Assembly: GCA_045807125.1 (NCBI GenBank)
Contig: JBJMHZ010000017.1
Coordinates: forward strand, 18,497 to 82,496
DNA: 64,000 bases
Source: JBJMHZ01 sp045807125
GTDB lineage: Bacteria > Actinomycetota > Actinomycetes > JAWWOL01
Reading direction: 5' to 3'
Below the pieces are notes generated by a model that saw nothing but the letters and a program-made list of their open reading frames with translations, searched no databases and was not told the DNA's origin. The translations under genes and the position numbers were made by a program. Below are positions 49,301 through 59,307 of the stretch, in pieces. Each line of letters opens with the position of its first letter. The first letter of the stretch is position 1.

Positions 49301-50117
49301 AACCAACCCGGCAAGCAGCGGGGCGGGGGACGTGCGGGCGCTGGCGGCCCGCCAGTCGCGGGCGCCGGCCCCGGCGCCCGCCGTCGAGCCGCAGCTGGCC
49401 CTCGACCTCGACGACGCTCCGACCGGCGTACGCCCGAGCGGCCTGCCGGAGATGACGCAGGCCGAGCGGGTGCGAGCCGAGCTCGAGGTGCTCGGGCTCG
49501 ACGCGAGCGCGCACGTCCTCGCGTTCTACGAGCCGTTCCTCGCCGCGCTCGGCGTCACCAGGGCGCGCGACCTGCTCCAGTGCCGCAGCCGCGCGGAGGT
49601 CCTCGTGGCCGGGGTGAAGGTGGCGACCCAGACGCCGCCGATCCGCTCCGGGCGGCGGGTGGTGTTCGTCACGCTCGACGACGCGACCGGCCCGGTCGAC
49701 GCGACGCTGTTCGAGGAGGCGCAGGCCGGCTACGCCGCCACCGTCTTCCACTCGTGGCTGCTGGTGATCAGGGGCACGGTGCGCCGTACCGGCCCGCGGG
49801 GGATCTCCCTGCTCGCGAGCGGGTGCTGGGAGCTGTCCCGGCTGCGCGACGTGTGGGAGGCGGAGGGCCCCGAGGGCGTCCACCGCGAGCTCGGGCTGAC
49901 GTCGGCCGGCTTCACCGAGGCGGCGACCCGGGGCGCGGCGCAGAGCCGGTCGACCCGCCCGGTGCCGGCCGCTCCGCCGCTGGGCGGCGGGGCGGTCCGC
50001 CGCTACGCCAGCGGGTTCGCGCTGTCGCCGTACGCCGATGTCCGCCCAGCCGGCGACGACGGCAGGAGCGCGCCGCGCCGGCTGTGGCACTCGAGCCCTG
50101 GCAGCTCCGGTGGGTGA
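46383..50117 (+). CDS. dnaE2: DnaE-family DNA polymerase III alpha (error-prone/SOS type)
   Basis: 1244 residues. PHP domain, polymerase, helix-hairpin-helix and OB segments occur in the usual C-family order. The palm has the catalytic triad region PDIDVDVES (D429, D431, D433). The OB-fold lies near ~1070-1170 (LVAGVKVATQTPPIRSGRRVVFVTLDDATGPV). The PHP metal site is degraded: HLHVAS instead of HxHS and LTDRD instead of TDH, so no proofreading or pyrophosphatase activity is expected from it. The short length and LexA control suggest an inducible mutagenic polymerase, although a distinct actinobacterial DnaE branch is possible. GTG 46383. A second operon signal before dinB is discussed there. 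Confidence 0.88.
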   Translation: MSTDPFVHLHVASGYSLRYGVNHPRELVERAAGLGMDALALTDRDGVYGAVKFVTACRGAGIRPLLGVDLAVRPAIALEPGGGWSGAGARRTPARGGAFVDPRHPRVTVLARPGGGWAALCRLVSATHLAGERGAPVSSAELIAGHADHLVVLLGPDSDVGRAVAARRPDLAAARLARWRALVGPGDLVLEVVHHRGPGDLALATRTALLARELGVPAVLTNAVRHLDRADGPVADVLDAARRLVALDARHVDRVNAEGHFAAGKEMAELAGEIARAAGDERIGRDLLARTRQIADRCALDARADLGIGEVHFPELAVRGTDAARDADAVLRERCQTGFGRRGTPASSEALARLDEELAVIAELGYPAYFLAVADVTDLIRGMGVRCAARGSGAGSLVTYLLGISDVDPLRYGLLMERFLSPLRRALPDIDVDVESARRTEIYERILDRYGGERCACVSMMDTYRARHAIRDVGGALGLPPAEVDAIAKAFPHIRASQLSAALADLPELRTSGLADPARAGQLDQLFRLAERLDGLPRHIALHPCGVLLSDATLLDRTPVEASWLGFPMSQFDKDDVEELGLLKLDVLGVRMQSAIAHAVGEIERVDGERVDVDAVARDDPETFALIQSTRTLGCFQIESPGQRELIGKFAPRTFEDLIIDISLFRPGPVKTDMVTPFLEARHGWRAPSYLHTDLEPALAETCGVVVFHEQVLRVVSVITGCSLAEADEVRRALGDPVGQDEVRTWFFPAALRQGYEPETVEAVWQLLQGFASFGFCKAHAAAFALPTYQSAWLKAHHPAAFLAGVLTHDPGMYPKRLILDDARQLGIAILPLDVNASDAAYRVEPIGRAGGEEGPAHGIRLGLADVKGITEAELAGIVAGRPYGSLSDFWQRAAVSRPVLERLVVAGAFDAVHGIGEPGSGRGRQLRRRGGVTRRDLLLQIGEFDDYARALRRGGRSGGGKRWRRGAGAGPATNPASSGAGDVRALAARQSRAPAPAPAVEPQLALDLDDAPTGVRPSGLPEMTQAERVRAELEVLGLDASAHVLAFYEPFLAALGVTRARDLLQCRSRAEVLVAGVKVATQTPPIRSGRRVVFVTLDDATGPVDATLFEEAQAGYAATVFHSWLLVIRGTVRRTGPRGISLLASGCWELSRLRDVWEAEGPEGVHRELGLTSAGFTEAATRGAAQSRSTRPVPAAPPLGGGAVRRYASGFALSPYADVRPAGDDGRSAPRRLWHSSPGSSGG

Positions 50118-50138
50118 TCCGGTGCCCGTCCCGGTGCG

Positions 50139-50162
50139 GGGCGCATGCCGGGGCGCATGCCG
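50139..50162 (+). repeat. Two tandem 12-bp repeats between dnaE2 and dinB
   Basis: GGGCGCATGCCG occurs twice (50139-50150, 50151-50162) in the 126-bp gap. Each copy includes the self-complementary GCATGC. Possible hairpin, no established role. Confidence 0.6.
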
Positions 50163-50243
50163 GAGCGGCCGCCTGACCGGCGGCGACTCGCTAGCCTTGG
50201 CGGCATGCCCGCCCCCCAGCACCGGTCCTGACCGGGAAGTGCC

Positions 50244-51554
50244 GTGGTGACCGGGGAGCAGCCGCCGCGCGACCGACCCGGCGACCGACCCGGCGACGAA
50301 GGCTGCCCCATCCTGCACGTCGACATGGACGCGTTCTACGCGAGCGTCGAGCTGCGCCGCCGTCCGGAGCTGGCCGGCCGGCCGGTCATCGTCGGCGGCA
50401 CCGGCAACCGGGCGGTGGTGCTCTCGGCGAGCTACCCGGCGCGCGGGCACGGCGTCCACAGCGCCATGCCGGTCGTGCGGGCGCGCCGGCTCTGCCCCGA
50501 TGCGGTCGTGATCGAGCCGGACATGGGGGCCTACCAGCGCGCGTCCGCCGGCATCATGGAGGCCTTCCGGTCCATCACGCCGCTCGTCGAGCCGATCTCG
50601 CTCGACGAGGCGTTCCTCGACGTCGGCGGCGCCCGGCGGCGGCTCGGGTCACCGGCCAGGATCGCCGAGCTGATCCGGGCCCGGATCGCCGACGAGCAGG
50701 GCCTCACCTGCTCGGTCGGGGTGGCTCCGACGAAGTTCGTCGCGAAGCTCGCGTCGGCCCGCTGCAAGCCGGACGGGCTGCTCGTGGTCCCCGCCGGCGA
50801 CGTCGTCGCCTTCCTGCACCCGTTGCCGGTCGGCGCGCTGTGGGGGGTCGGCGAGCGCACCGAGGCGGCGCTGCTGCGGCTCGGCCTGCGCACCGTCGGC
50901 GACCTCGCCCACACCCCCCGCGCGACCCTCCAGCGGGCGCTCGGGCGCGCCGTCGGCGCCCACCTCGCCGAGCTGGCCTGGGGCCACGACCCGCGCTCCG
51001 TCGTCCCCCTGGTGCCGGAGCGCAGCACCGGGGCCGAGGAGACGTTCTCCTACGACGTCGACGACCCCGCCGTCGTGCACCGCGAGCTGCTGCGGCTGTC
51101 CGAGCGGACGGCGGCCCGGCTGCGGGCGGCCGGCACGGTCGGCAGGACGGTGAGCATCAAGGTGCGCTTCGCCGACTTCAGCACGATCACCAGGGCAAGG
51201 ACGCTGCCCGACCCGACCGACGTCGCCCAGGAGATCTACGCGGTCGCCCGCGCCCTGTACGACGGCCTCGGGCTGGAGCGCGCCCGCATCCGCCTCGTGG
51301 GCGTGCGGGCCGAGGGGCTGAGCGAGGCCGGCACGGCGCCCCGTCAGCTGATGCTGGGGGAGCGCCAGCACGGCTGGCGCGACGCCGAGGTCGCCGTCGA
51401 CCGCGCGTCGCGCCGGTTCGGCGCCGGCGCGGTACGGCCGGCGGCGCTCGTCGACCCGCACGGTGCCGGCTGGGGCGCCGGCTGGGGCTCCGGCCCGGTT
51501 CGCCCGCCGTCGCCAGCGCGGCCGGCCGACGGCTCCGGCGAGCCGCCGGGGTGA
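50244..51554 (+). CDS. dinB: DNA polymerase IV (Y family)
   Basis: 436 residues. The Y-family motif HVDMDAFYASVE places D27 in the active site, with SLDEAF (D121, E122) further on, a GVAPTKFVAKLASARCKPDG block and little-finger domain to ~400. The last ~40 residues are Gly/Pro-rich. GTG 50244, with a second GTG next to it. A TAGCCT box at 50192-50197 hints at a local promoter, so dinB might be expressed both with and apart from dnaE2. Inserts bases opposite lesions and can misalign. Confidence 0.95.
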   Translation: MVTGEQPPRDRPGDRPGDEGCPILHVDMDAFYASVELRRRPELAGRPVIVGGTGNRAVVLSASYPARGHGVHSAMPVVRARRLCPDAVVIEPDMGAYQRASAGIMEAFRSITPLVEPISLDEAFLDVGGARRRLGSPARIAELIRARIADEQGLTCSVGVAPTKFVAKLASARCKPDGLLVVPAGDVVAFLHPLPVGALWGVGERTEAALLRLGLRTVGDLAHTPRATLQRALGRAVGAHLAELAWGHDPRSVVPLVPERSTGAEETFSYDVDDPAVVHRELLRLSERTAARLRAAGTVGRTVSIKVRFADFSTITRARTLPDPTDVAQEIYAVARALYDGLGLERARIRLVGVRAEGLSEAGTAPRQLMLGERQHGWRDAEVAVDRASRRFGAGAVRPAALVDPHGAGWGAGWGSGPVRPPSPARPADGSGEPPG

Positions 51555-51728
51555 CCTGCGTCCCGATCGGTCCACAAGCACCCTTTCGCCGTACGCGGGC
51601 GAGGCTTAGCTGTCTTTCACTGTGGGGACGTCGCTCGTATCCTCGACGGTGGGGTGGTTTCGCGCCCTGGCAGTTCCCCGGCGCCCTGGGGGTCATGGTG
51701 CGTCGGCCGTACGCCCGGGAGGAGGGTC

Positions 51729-52109
51729 GTGCCGCTCTCTGATCACGAGCAGCGCCTGCTCGAGCAGATCGAACGGGCGCTCTATGCCGAGGACCCGAAG
51801 TTCGCGTCCACGGTCCGCTCCTCCGACCTGCGCCACTATCACCGGCGCCGGGTCGTCAGGGGCGCGCTCGTGTGCGCGATCGGTCTCGGTGCCGTGGTCG
51901 GCGGCGTGGTCGGCGGCTTCGTGGCGCTGGTCGCCGTCGGTGCCATCGTCGCGGTCCTGGGGGCTGTCGTAGCCGCGACGGCCTGGCGCCGTGCCCGCGG
52001 TGACGTGGTCACCCAGGTGCGGCGGGCCAGGGCGCGCAGCGACCGGCTCCCCTTCCGCGCCCGCATGGAGGAGCGCTGGCAACGGCGCTGGGACGAGCGC
52101 AACCTCTAG
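51729..52109 (+). CDS. DUF3040-family membrane protein
   Basis: 126 residues. The N-terminal PLSDHEQRLLEQIERALYAEDPKFAS is the family signature. Two adjacent membrane helices (GALVCAIGLGAVVGGVVGGFVALVAVGAIVAVLGAVV) follow, then a basic C-terminus (RMEERWQRRWDERNL). Function unknown; often beside dinB in actinobacteria. GTG 51729 follows GGAGGGTC. Convergent with the transglutaminase gene. Confidence 0.9.
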   Translation: MPLSDHEQRLLEQIERALYAEDPKFASTVRSSDLRHYHRRRVVRGALVCAIGLGAVVGGVVGGFVALVAVGAIVAVLGAVVAATAWRRARGDVVTQVRRARARSDRLPFRARMEERWQRRWDERNL

Positions 52110-52137
52110 CTCACCGTCGGCCCGCAGGCGGGACCGG

Positions 52138-54573
52138 TCAGGCCCCGCGCATCCCAGGCCGGCGCACCGCCCGGCGGGCGGCCGCGACCAGCCGGCCGGC
52201 CACCGCGTCCATCGCGTCGAGCGCCGCCTGCACCCCCCGGCCGACCGCGCCGCTGGTCGCGCGGAGCGCCGACGACGGGAGCAGCCGGGCGCGCAGCCGC
52301 ACCCACCTGGTGACGGCGGCCCGCAGGTCGCGGCTCACGAGCCGGGCGTCGCCCTCCACGTCGCCGACCGCGCCGAGCCCGGGCGCGTACCGAGCCCGCT
52401 CCTCCGCGGCGGCCAGCCGCCTGACCGCCGCCGCCGCTCCCGGCGAGAGGTGGCCCCACTCGGTGAGCCGGCGCGCGACGGTCCGCGGCGAGTCGCTCGC
52501 AGGGACGCGCATCCCGAGGTCGGCCGCGTCCACGAGCACGTCATGCCAGGCGAGGTGCGCCCTGGCGATCGGGTCGCGGGCGCGCGCGTGCGACCGCCGC
52601 CGGCCGATGCTGCGGGACAGCGGCAGGGCGGCGAGCGCCAGCAGCAGCAGGCCACCGAGCGAGATCAGCGCCAGCGAGCGGGCCGACAGCGCCGCCGGGC
52701 GCGCGGCGGGAGCGATCGGGAAGTCGGTGCCGCCGTTCGGGATCGGCTCGACGCGGCTCTTCGGGAAGCCATGTGGCGCGGTGGGTCCGCCGGCCCCCGT
52801 CCTCGGGTCCGTGACGCCCGGCTGGCCGGGGTGGCTGCCGGCGGGCAACTCCGGCGACTGCGTGGCGTAGCGGGGTGGAGTGGCCTGCCGGTCCGAGCGC
52901 GGCGTCGGCTCGAAGCGCAGCCAGCCGATGCCCTCGAAGTACAGCTCCGGCCAGGCGTGCGCGTCGGCGCTCGTCACGCGGTACTCGCCCGGACGGCCGG
53001 TCGGCGTCCCAGGGGTGAAGCCGACCGCGACCCGAGCCGGGATGCCGATCATGCGGGCCATGACCGCCATCGCGGCGGCGAACTGCTCGCAGAAGCCGTG
53101 CTTGCTCGTGATGACGAAGTCCGCCAGCCGGTCGGGGCCGTCGCCCGACCTGGTGGAGGTGTCGTAGACGAACGTGGTGTGCGCGAAGAAGTCCTGCAGG
53201 GCGAGCGCCTTCTGGTACGGCGTCGGGTAGCCCTTGGTGAGCTTGACCGCCACGGCCGCCACCGGCCGCGAGACGTTGGCCGGGATGTCGTAGTACGGCT
53301 GCACGTCGCGCGGTGCGTCGGCACGGGGCTGCACCGTCGCCCGGGTGAGCGTGTCGAGGCTGGGGTTGGGGGAGACGGCGGTGAGGTCGTACGTCATGCC
53401 CCGCGTGTTGTCGTGCAGCGAGAAGATCGTGTGGGTGTCCGCGTCGTAGACCCATTGGTCGCTGACATGGCCGCCGACCGACGTGGTGTTCTCGGGCACC
53501 GGCAGCCAGTGGAGGTCGAGCGTGGAGTCGATCTGCACGTGCATGCTGAACGTGGTGCTGCGCACCCCCCGCTGCACCACCGACGGCGCGGGCAGCTGGT
53601 CGTTGGCGTGGCCGTCGGCCCTTTGAGCCGTCTGCGACCAGCCGAGGTTGTCGGTGTAGGTGTCGAGCGTCGTCCACTGCAGGTACGTCGGCTCCGCGCC
53701 AGGGCTGAGCTGGTAGACCAGCTGCTGGGTCGGCTGGCCCTGCCGCAGGTAGCCGTAGATCTTGGCGATCGGGCTGTAGGTGACGGAGGTGCCGCCGGTG
53801 CCGGTGCCGGTGCCGCTGCCGAGGCCGAGCAGGTGCGGGTGGTCGAGCGTCGGGAGCAGCGGCGGCACCACGAGCGCGATGCCGAGCGCCGCGAAGCCGA
53901 TGCGCCGGCCGGTCTGGCCGATCGCCCCGTGCGGCGACGCGTCGGGCACCAGCTCCGGATGGGGGCCGCCGGCCGGCAGCTCGACGGCCCGGCCCCAGCG
54001 GGTCGTGCGGTCGCGCCCCTCGCGCAGCAGGAGGGCGAGGTAGCCGACGGCGCCGAGGATGAACGGCAGCGGGCCGGTGCCGTGCGGCGACAGCCATTCC
54101 GGCACCGAGTACAGCGCCAGCAGCGGCAGGCCGGTGAGCGCCGCCCGCACGGTGAGCAGGTCGACCAGGATGGCGATCGCTCCGACGCCCATCGTCGTCA
54201 CCAGCACCAGGCCGGGGCGGCTCGGGACGGGCGCGGCGAGCGAGTTGATGTCGCTGAAAGCCTGGTCGGCGAGCTCGCGCAGCCGGGAGATCGCGGCCGG
54301 CGTCGGGACGAAGCCGAGGTAGGAGTCGGTGGACGCGTAGCGCGCGCAGACGAACATCGTGAGCCCGGTCACCGCCCCCACGGCCCGCCACAGGGTCGGC
54401 AGCAGCAGGTGGCTGCCGAGCCGGCTACCGGCCTCGGCCCCGATGAGAACGGCGACGATGCCGCCGACGGTCGGCCAGAGCCAGCCGTGGTCGACGTAGA
54501 CCGCGGCGAGCGAGGTCGACGTGAGCGCGGTCGCGAGCGCCGCGAAGAGGGCCAGCCGGGTGCGCGGGCTCAT
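52138..54573 (-). CDS. Transglutaminase-like (TgpA-type) membrane protein
   Basis: 811 residues. Several N-terminal membrane helices precede an extracellular domain with the transglutaminase core: the cysteine in ITSKHGFCEQFAAAMAVMARMIGIPARVAVGF, the histidine in DAHAWPELYF and an aspartate further on. A C-terminal membrane helix (LSARSLALISLGGLLLLALAAL) is followed by a DUF4129-like cytosolic tail (the DPIARAHLAWHDVLVDAADLG stretch). It forms a three-gene operon with the DUF58 and MoxR genes (ATGA overlap), a set thought to act in envelope stress or wall maturation. ATG 54573 has GGAGAGG upstream. Confidence 0.9.
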   Translation of the reverse strand: MSPRTRLALFAALATALTSTSLAAVYVDHGWLWPTVGGIVAVLIGAEAGSRLGSHLLLPTLWRAVGAVTGLTMFVCARYASTDSYLGFVPTPAAISRLRELADQAFSDINSLAAPVPSRPGLVLVTTMGVGAIAILVDLLTVRAALTGLPLLALYSVPEWLSPHGTGPLPFILGAVGYLALLLREGRDRTTRWGRAVELPAGGPHPELVPDASPHGAIGQTGRRIGFAALGIALVVPPLLPTLDHPHLLGLGSGTGTGTGGTSVTYSPIAKIYGYLRQGQPTQQLVYQLSPGAEPTYLQWTTLDTYTDNLGWSQTAQRADGHANDQLPAPSVVQRGVRSTTFSMHVQIDSTLDLHWLPVPENTTSVGGHVSDQWVYDADTHTIFSLHDNTRGMTYDLTAVSPNPSLDTLTRATVQPRADAPRDVQPYYDIPANVSRPVAAVAVKLTKGYPTPYQKALALQDFFAHTTFVYDTSTRSGDGPDRLADFVITSKHGFCEQFAAAMAVMARMIGIPARVAVGFTPGTPTGRPGEYRVTSADAHAWPELYFEGIGWLRFEPTPRSDRQATPPRYATQSPELPAGSHPGQPGVTDPRTGAGGPTAPHGFPKSRVEPIPNGGTDFPIAPAARPAALSARSLALISLGGLLLLALAALPLSRSIGRRRSHARARDPIARAHLAWHDVLVDAADLGMRVPASDSPRTVARRLTEWGHLSPGAAAAVRRLAAAEERARYAPGLGAVGDVEGDARLVSRDLRAAVTRWVRLRARLLPSSALRATSGAVGRGVQAALDAMDAVAGRLVAAARRAVRRPGMRGA

Positions 54574-55948
54574 CGACGTCCTCTCCTGACCGAAGCGGCG
54601 CCGCCGGTCGGCGGCACGGTGACCGGTACGGCGCGGGGCGCCGCGTGCGCCGTGCCCTGGGGCACGGCGCCGGGCGTGGCGCCATCGGGCCTGGACGGCT
54701 TGGCGACCGGGCCGGCCGAGGCCAGCTGCGGCCAGAGCGACGGCAGCGCGGTCCCGTGCCCGGCCGTCGCGACCCGCCAGCCGGCGCCGAGCAGGACGTC
54801 GGTGACCGCGTCGAGCGCCTCGTCGGCGCTCGCCCTGATGCGCGGCGCCAGCGACGTCCACGAGGCGGTGTCGAGCAGCACGGCGAGGTTGCCTCCGACG
54901 GCATGGGTGGCGTGGGCCAGCTGCCGCGCCTCGTCGAGGCTCAGCGCGCCGAGGACCGCGACGAACAGGCCGCTCCCGCCGCGCCAGCCCTCGACCGACG
55001 GCAGCAGCGGCGAGCGCGCGACGGTGGCCACCGCCAGCTGGTCGAGCAGGGTGGTCTGGTCGGCGGCGATCTCGACGCCGGACAGCCGCGGGTCGACGAG
55101 GCCGGGACCGAGGCGCACGGTGTAGCCGCCGCGCAGCAGGTGCACGCCGATCGACGCGATGGCGCTGCATGCGTACTCGAACGACGAGCCGGGGCCGTCG
55201 CCGCGGTGCGCGGCGACCCGGGTGTCGAGCATCAGCACGGCGCTCGCCTGCCAGGGCTGCTCCTCGCGGCGCACCTGCAGCTCGCCGGTGCGCGCGGTGG
55301 TGCGCCAGTGGATGCGGCGCAGATCGTCGCCCTGGCGGTACTGCCTGGTCGCGACGTCGTCGTCCCCGGTCGCCGCGATCGAGCGGCCCCTGCTCTCGCC
55401 GGTGCCGTTCCACCCGCCGGTCACCCGGACCGCCGGCAGCGGCCAGACGACCGGCGTCACGACGAGGGTGTCGACGGCGGTGAAGGCGCGGGTGAGCTCG
55501 CACATCCCGAACGGGTCGGTGAGGCGGATGGTCAGCGGGCCGATCGTGTACTTGCCGCGGACGTCGGAGCGCAGCGCGTAGGTGACGTCGCGGATGCCCT
55601 CCGGCTCCAGGCGGTTGAGGACGAACCGGGGCCGGGCCCCGAGGGTGTACGGGAGGGTGTCCTCGATGAGCAGCACGCCGGTGGGGAACCGCGACACGTT
55701 GTGCAGCCGCAGCACCACCCGCCCCGGCCGCCCGGCCTCCAGGCGGGCCGGGTCGATGAACCGCTGGCAGGCCAGCCGGTAGCGCGTCCGGTAGACGACG
55801 GCGGCCGACACCAGCGGCAGGACGAGCAGCAGCAGCCCGATGCGCACCAGGTCGCGCTGCCCGACGATGACGCCGCAGAAGATGCAGGAGAGGCCGGCCG
55901 CGATGAAGCACCGTCCCCGCAGGGTGAGGCCGTGCAGCGCCTCGCGCA

Positions 55949-55949
<1 letters not shown>
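54570..55949 (-). CDS. DUF58-domain membrane protein
   Basis: 459 residues. Two N-terminal membrane helices, then YRTRYRLACQRFIDPARLEAG (start of the extracytosolic part). The DUF58 block follows: GESRGRSIAATGDDDVATRQYRQGDDLRRIHWRTTARTGELQVRREE and a vWA-like fold (AVLMLDTR). Partner of MoxR AAA+ ATPases. ATG 55949 overlaps the moxR stop by one base and its TGA overlaps the transglutaminase start. The C-terminal ~60 residues are disordered. Confidence 0.9.
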
Positions 55950-57013
<1,064 letters not shown>

Positions 57014-57224
57014 GCCCTAAAGCTTCGCCCATCGAGTCTGACAGGTCACGCGGCGGTCGGCCCCCGCCAATCGTTACGATCATGTCGCGGTGGCCGGTCG
57101 TCACCGGCCGGTAACGCCGGACGGCCCGGCCGGGCCGGCTCCCGGCAGTCGCGCCGTTCCCTGCCCACGTCGTGACGGAGGTCCCGCCGATGCCCGCAGA
57201 CATCCCGGCGGAGGGCGCTCGGCG

Positions 57225-58052
57225 GTGACGCCGGGCGACCCGCTCGAGGTCAACCGGATCTTCCACGACCACGAGTGCGCCTACTACGACGAGCGGTTCG
57301 CGATCGTCCACGACCGCCGCTCCGGCCGGTCGGCGCTCCGCGAGGCGCAGCGCCTGCTCGGCCGTCAGCTGCGCCGGGACGAGACCGTGCTCGACGTCGG
57401 CTGCGGCACCGGCTGGTTCGCCGCCGGGCTGCGCCGCGCGGCGCCGGAGCTGCGGGTGATCGGCGCCGACGTCTCCGCCGGCATGCTCGGCCGGGCCCGC
57501 GCCGAAGGGGCGTGGCCGCTGGTGCAGTGCGACGCCGGCCGGCTGCCGCTCGCCGACGCGACGGTCGACGTGGTCACCTGCCGCGGCGTCCTCCATCACC
57601 TGCCGGACGTCGAGGGCGCGCTGGCGGAGTGGCACCGGGTGCTGCGGCCGGGCGGCGCCGTCATCGTCGCCAGCGAGCCGACGGAGGCCGTCGAGCGGCA
57701 CGGGGCGGTGCTGGTCCGCCGGCTGCTGCCGCTGCTGCACCGCCCGCTGACGCCGGAGCAGGACTTCTGGGAGGTCGCGTCCATGGCGGCCAACCTGCAC
57801 GTCCTGTCCGCGACGGGGCTCGCCGTGCTGGCTCGCCGGGCCGGCTACGCCGCGGTCGAGCTGCGGACCTCCGGCTTCGCCGAGACGCTGGCGATGACCG
57901 CGTCGTACGTCGCGCAGGGCCGCCGCCCGGCCCTGCGCCGGCTCCCGTGGCGGGCGCTGATCGGCGCGGGGCGGGCCCTCGACGCTGCCGTCCTCGACCG
58001 GGCGCTGCCGGCCGACCGGCTGCACACCGTCACCGGCGCGCTGCGGGCCTGA
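57225..58052 (+). CDS. Class I SAM-dependent methyltransferase
   Basis: 275 residues. The SAM motif VLDVGCGTGWFAAGL is followed by GADVSAGMLGRA, the motif-II DVVTCRGVLHHLPD and VLRPGGAVIV. The N-terminus (RIFHDHECAYYDERF) recalls methyltransferases acting on lipids or quinones. Substrate unknown. GTG 57225; a TACGAT -10 candidate is at 57075-57080, giving a leader of ~130 bases. Monocistronic; convergent with the M20 hydrolase. Confidence 0.87.
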   Translation: MTPGDPLEVNRIFHDHECAYYDERFAIVHDRRSGRSALREAQRLLGRQLRRDETVLDVGCGTGWFAAGLRRAAPELRVIGADVSAGMLGRARAEGAWPLVQCDAGRLPLADATVDVVTCRGVLHHLPDVEGALAEWHRVLRPGGAVIVASEPTEAVERHGAVLVRRLLPLLHRPLTPEQDFWEVASMAANLHVLSATGLAVLARRAGYAAVELRTSGFAETLAMTASYVAQGRRPALRRLPWRALIGAGRALDAAVLDRALPADRLHTVTGALRA

Positions 58053-58100
58053 GGCCCGAAAGGCCCCTGCTCGCCCCTGCTCGCTCTTGCTCGTTCTTGG

Positions 58101-59264
58101 CTAGGACGCCGTCCTGGTGAGCAGCCTGGTGCGCTCGGCGCCGTCGCCCGCGAGGTCGACGACGGTCCATGCCATCGCGATGCCGCCGTCGAGGATCGCC
58201 TTGTCGGCGCTCGGGCGCGCGCAGTGCTGCGCGAACTCGGGCTGGTGGTTGCTCGACCCGTCGGACTCGATCGCGATCATCGGCTGGATCGTCGGCATGG
58301 CGAGCGAGACGTTGGCCATGTCGGTTGACCCGGCCGCCTTCGCCTCCGGGCTGTCCGCCGCGATGAACGTCCGCCCGAGCGACTCGGCGTTGCGGCGGTA
58401 GAGCGCGCACATGCCGGCGTCGTGGTCGAACTCGGAGTACGGCGGCGAGGCCGACGTGATCTCGTAGCTGCAGCCGGTGGCCAGCGCCCCGGCCTCGAAG
58501 CAGTGCTCGACCCGCGGCTGGAGCTCGGCGAGCTCGGCCAGGGTGCGGGCCCGGACGTACCACGAGCCGGTGGTGCGCGACGGCACGATGTTGGGCGCGT
58601 CGCCGCCGTGGCGGACGATGCCGTGGATGCGGTCGCTGCCGTGGATGTGCTGGCGCAGCAGGCCGATCGCCACCTGCGAGACGGTGAGCGCGTCGGCGGC
58701 GTTGATGCCGGCCTGCGGGTAGGCGGACGCGTGCGCGTCGCGGCCGTGGAACTCGACGTCGAAGTGCGAGACCGCGAGGGTCTCCGGGTCGAGCTGCTCG
58801 TGCGGGGCCGGGTGCACCATCATCGCGGCGTGGATGCCGGCGAACGCGCCGCGGTCGAGCATGAGGATCTTGCCGCCGCCACCCTCCTCGGCCGGCGTGC
58901 CGAGCACCTTCACCGTCACGCCGATGTCGTCGGCGACCGCCGCGAGGCCCAGCCCGGCGGCGACGGCCGCGGCGGCGATGACGTTGTGGCCGCAGGCATG
59001 GCCGACGCCCGGCAGCGCGTCGTACTCGGCGCAGATGCCGATCACGAGGTCGCCGTTGCCGTAGGTGGCGGTCAGCGCGGTCGGCAGGTCGGCCACGCCG
59101 GTCACGACGTCGAACCCGTGGTCGGACAGCAGCCCGCCGACCCACTCGCAGGCGCGCTCCTCCTCGAACCCGAGCTCGGGATGCTCGTGCAGGCGGTGCG
59201 AGAGCCCGACGAGCGCATCGCTCGAGCGCTCGATGGTGGCGCGGGTGGCGTCCTTGACGTCCAT
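58101..59264 (-). CDS. M20-family amidohydrolase (AbgB/aminobenzoyl-glutamate-hydrolase-like)
   Basis: 387 residues. The metallopeptidase signature is visible: SHRLHEHPELGFEEERA, GICAEYDALPGVGHACGHN (metal Asp and His), GTPAEEGGGGK (catalytic glutamates), HASAYPQAGINAADAL and a C-terminal SSNHQPEFAQ. Family members cleave N-acyl or p-aminobenzoyl-glutamate-type amides. ATG 59264 is preferred to the GTG at 59276 because GGGAGG lies just before it. It follows the S9 peptidase gene with ~40 bp between. Confidence 0.9.
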   Translation of the reverse strand: MDVKDATRATIERSSDALVGLSHRLHEHPELGFEEERACEWVGGLLSDHGFDVVTGVADLPTALTATYGNGDLVIGICAEYDALPGVGHACGHNVIAAAAVAAGLGLAAVADDIGVTVKVLGTPAEEGGGGKILMLDRGAFAGIHAAMMVHPAPHEQLDPETLAVSHFDVEFHGRDAHASAYPQAGINAADALTVSQVAIGLLRQHIHGSDRIHGIVRHGGDAPNIVPSRTTGSWYVRARTLAELAELQPRVEHCFEAGALATGCSYEITSASPPYSEFDHDAGMCALYRRNAESLGRTFIAADSPEAKAAGSTDMANVSLAMPTIQPMIAIESDGSSNHQPEFAQHCARPSADKAILDGGIAMAWTVVDLAGDGAERTRLLTRTAS

Positions 59265-59307
59265 GTGACCTCCCACGGTCGGTGCGTGCGATGCCGGGAC
59301 GGCGCCG

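Noticed and set aside
46314..50459. Very long open frame (1381 codons) antisense to dnaE2
   Set aside because: Same GC artefact; the plus strand encodes a continuous polymerase with recognised catalytic motifs.
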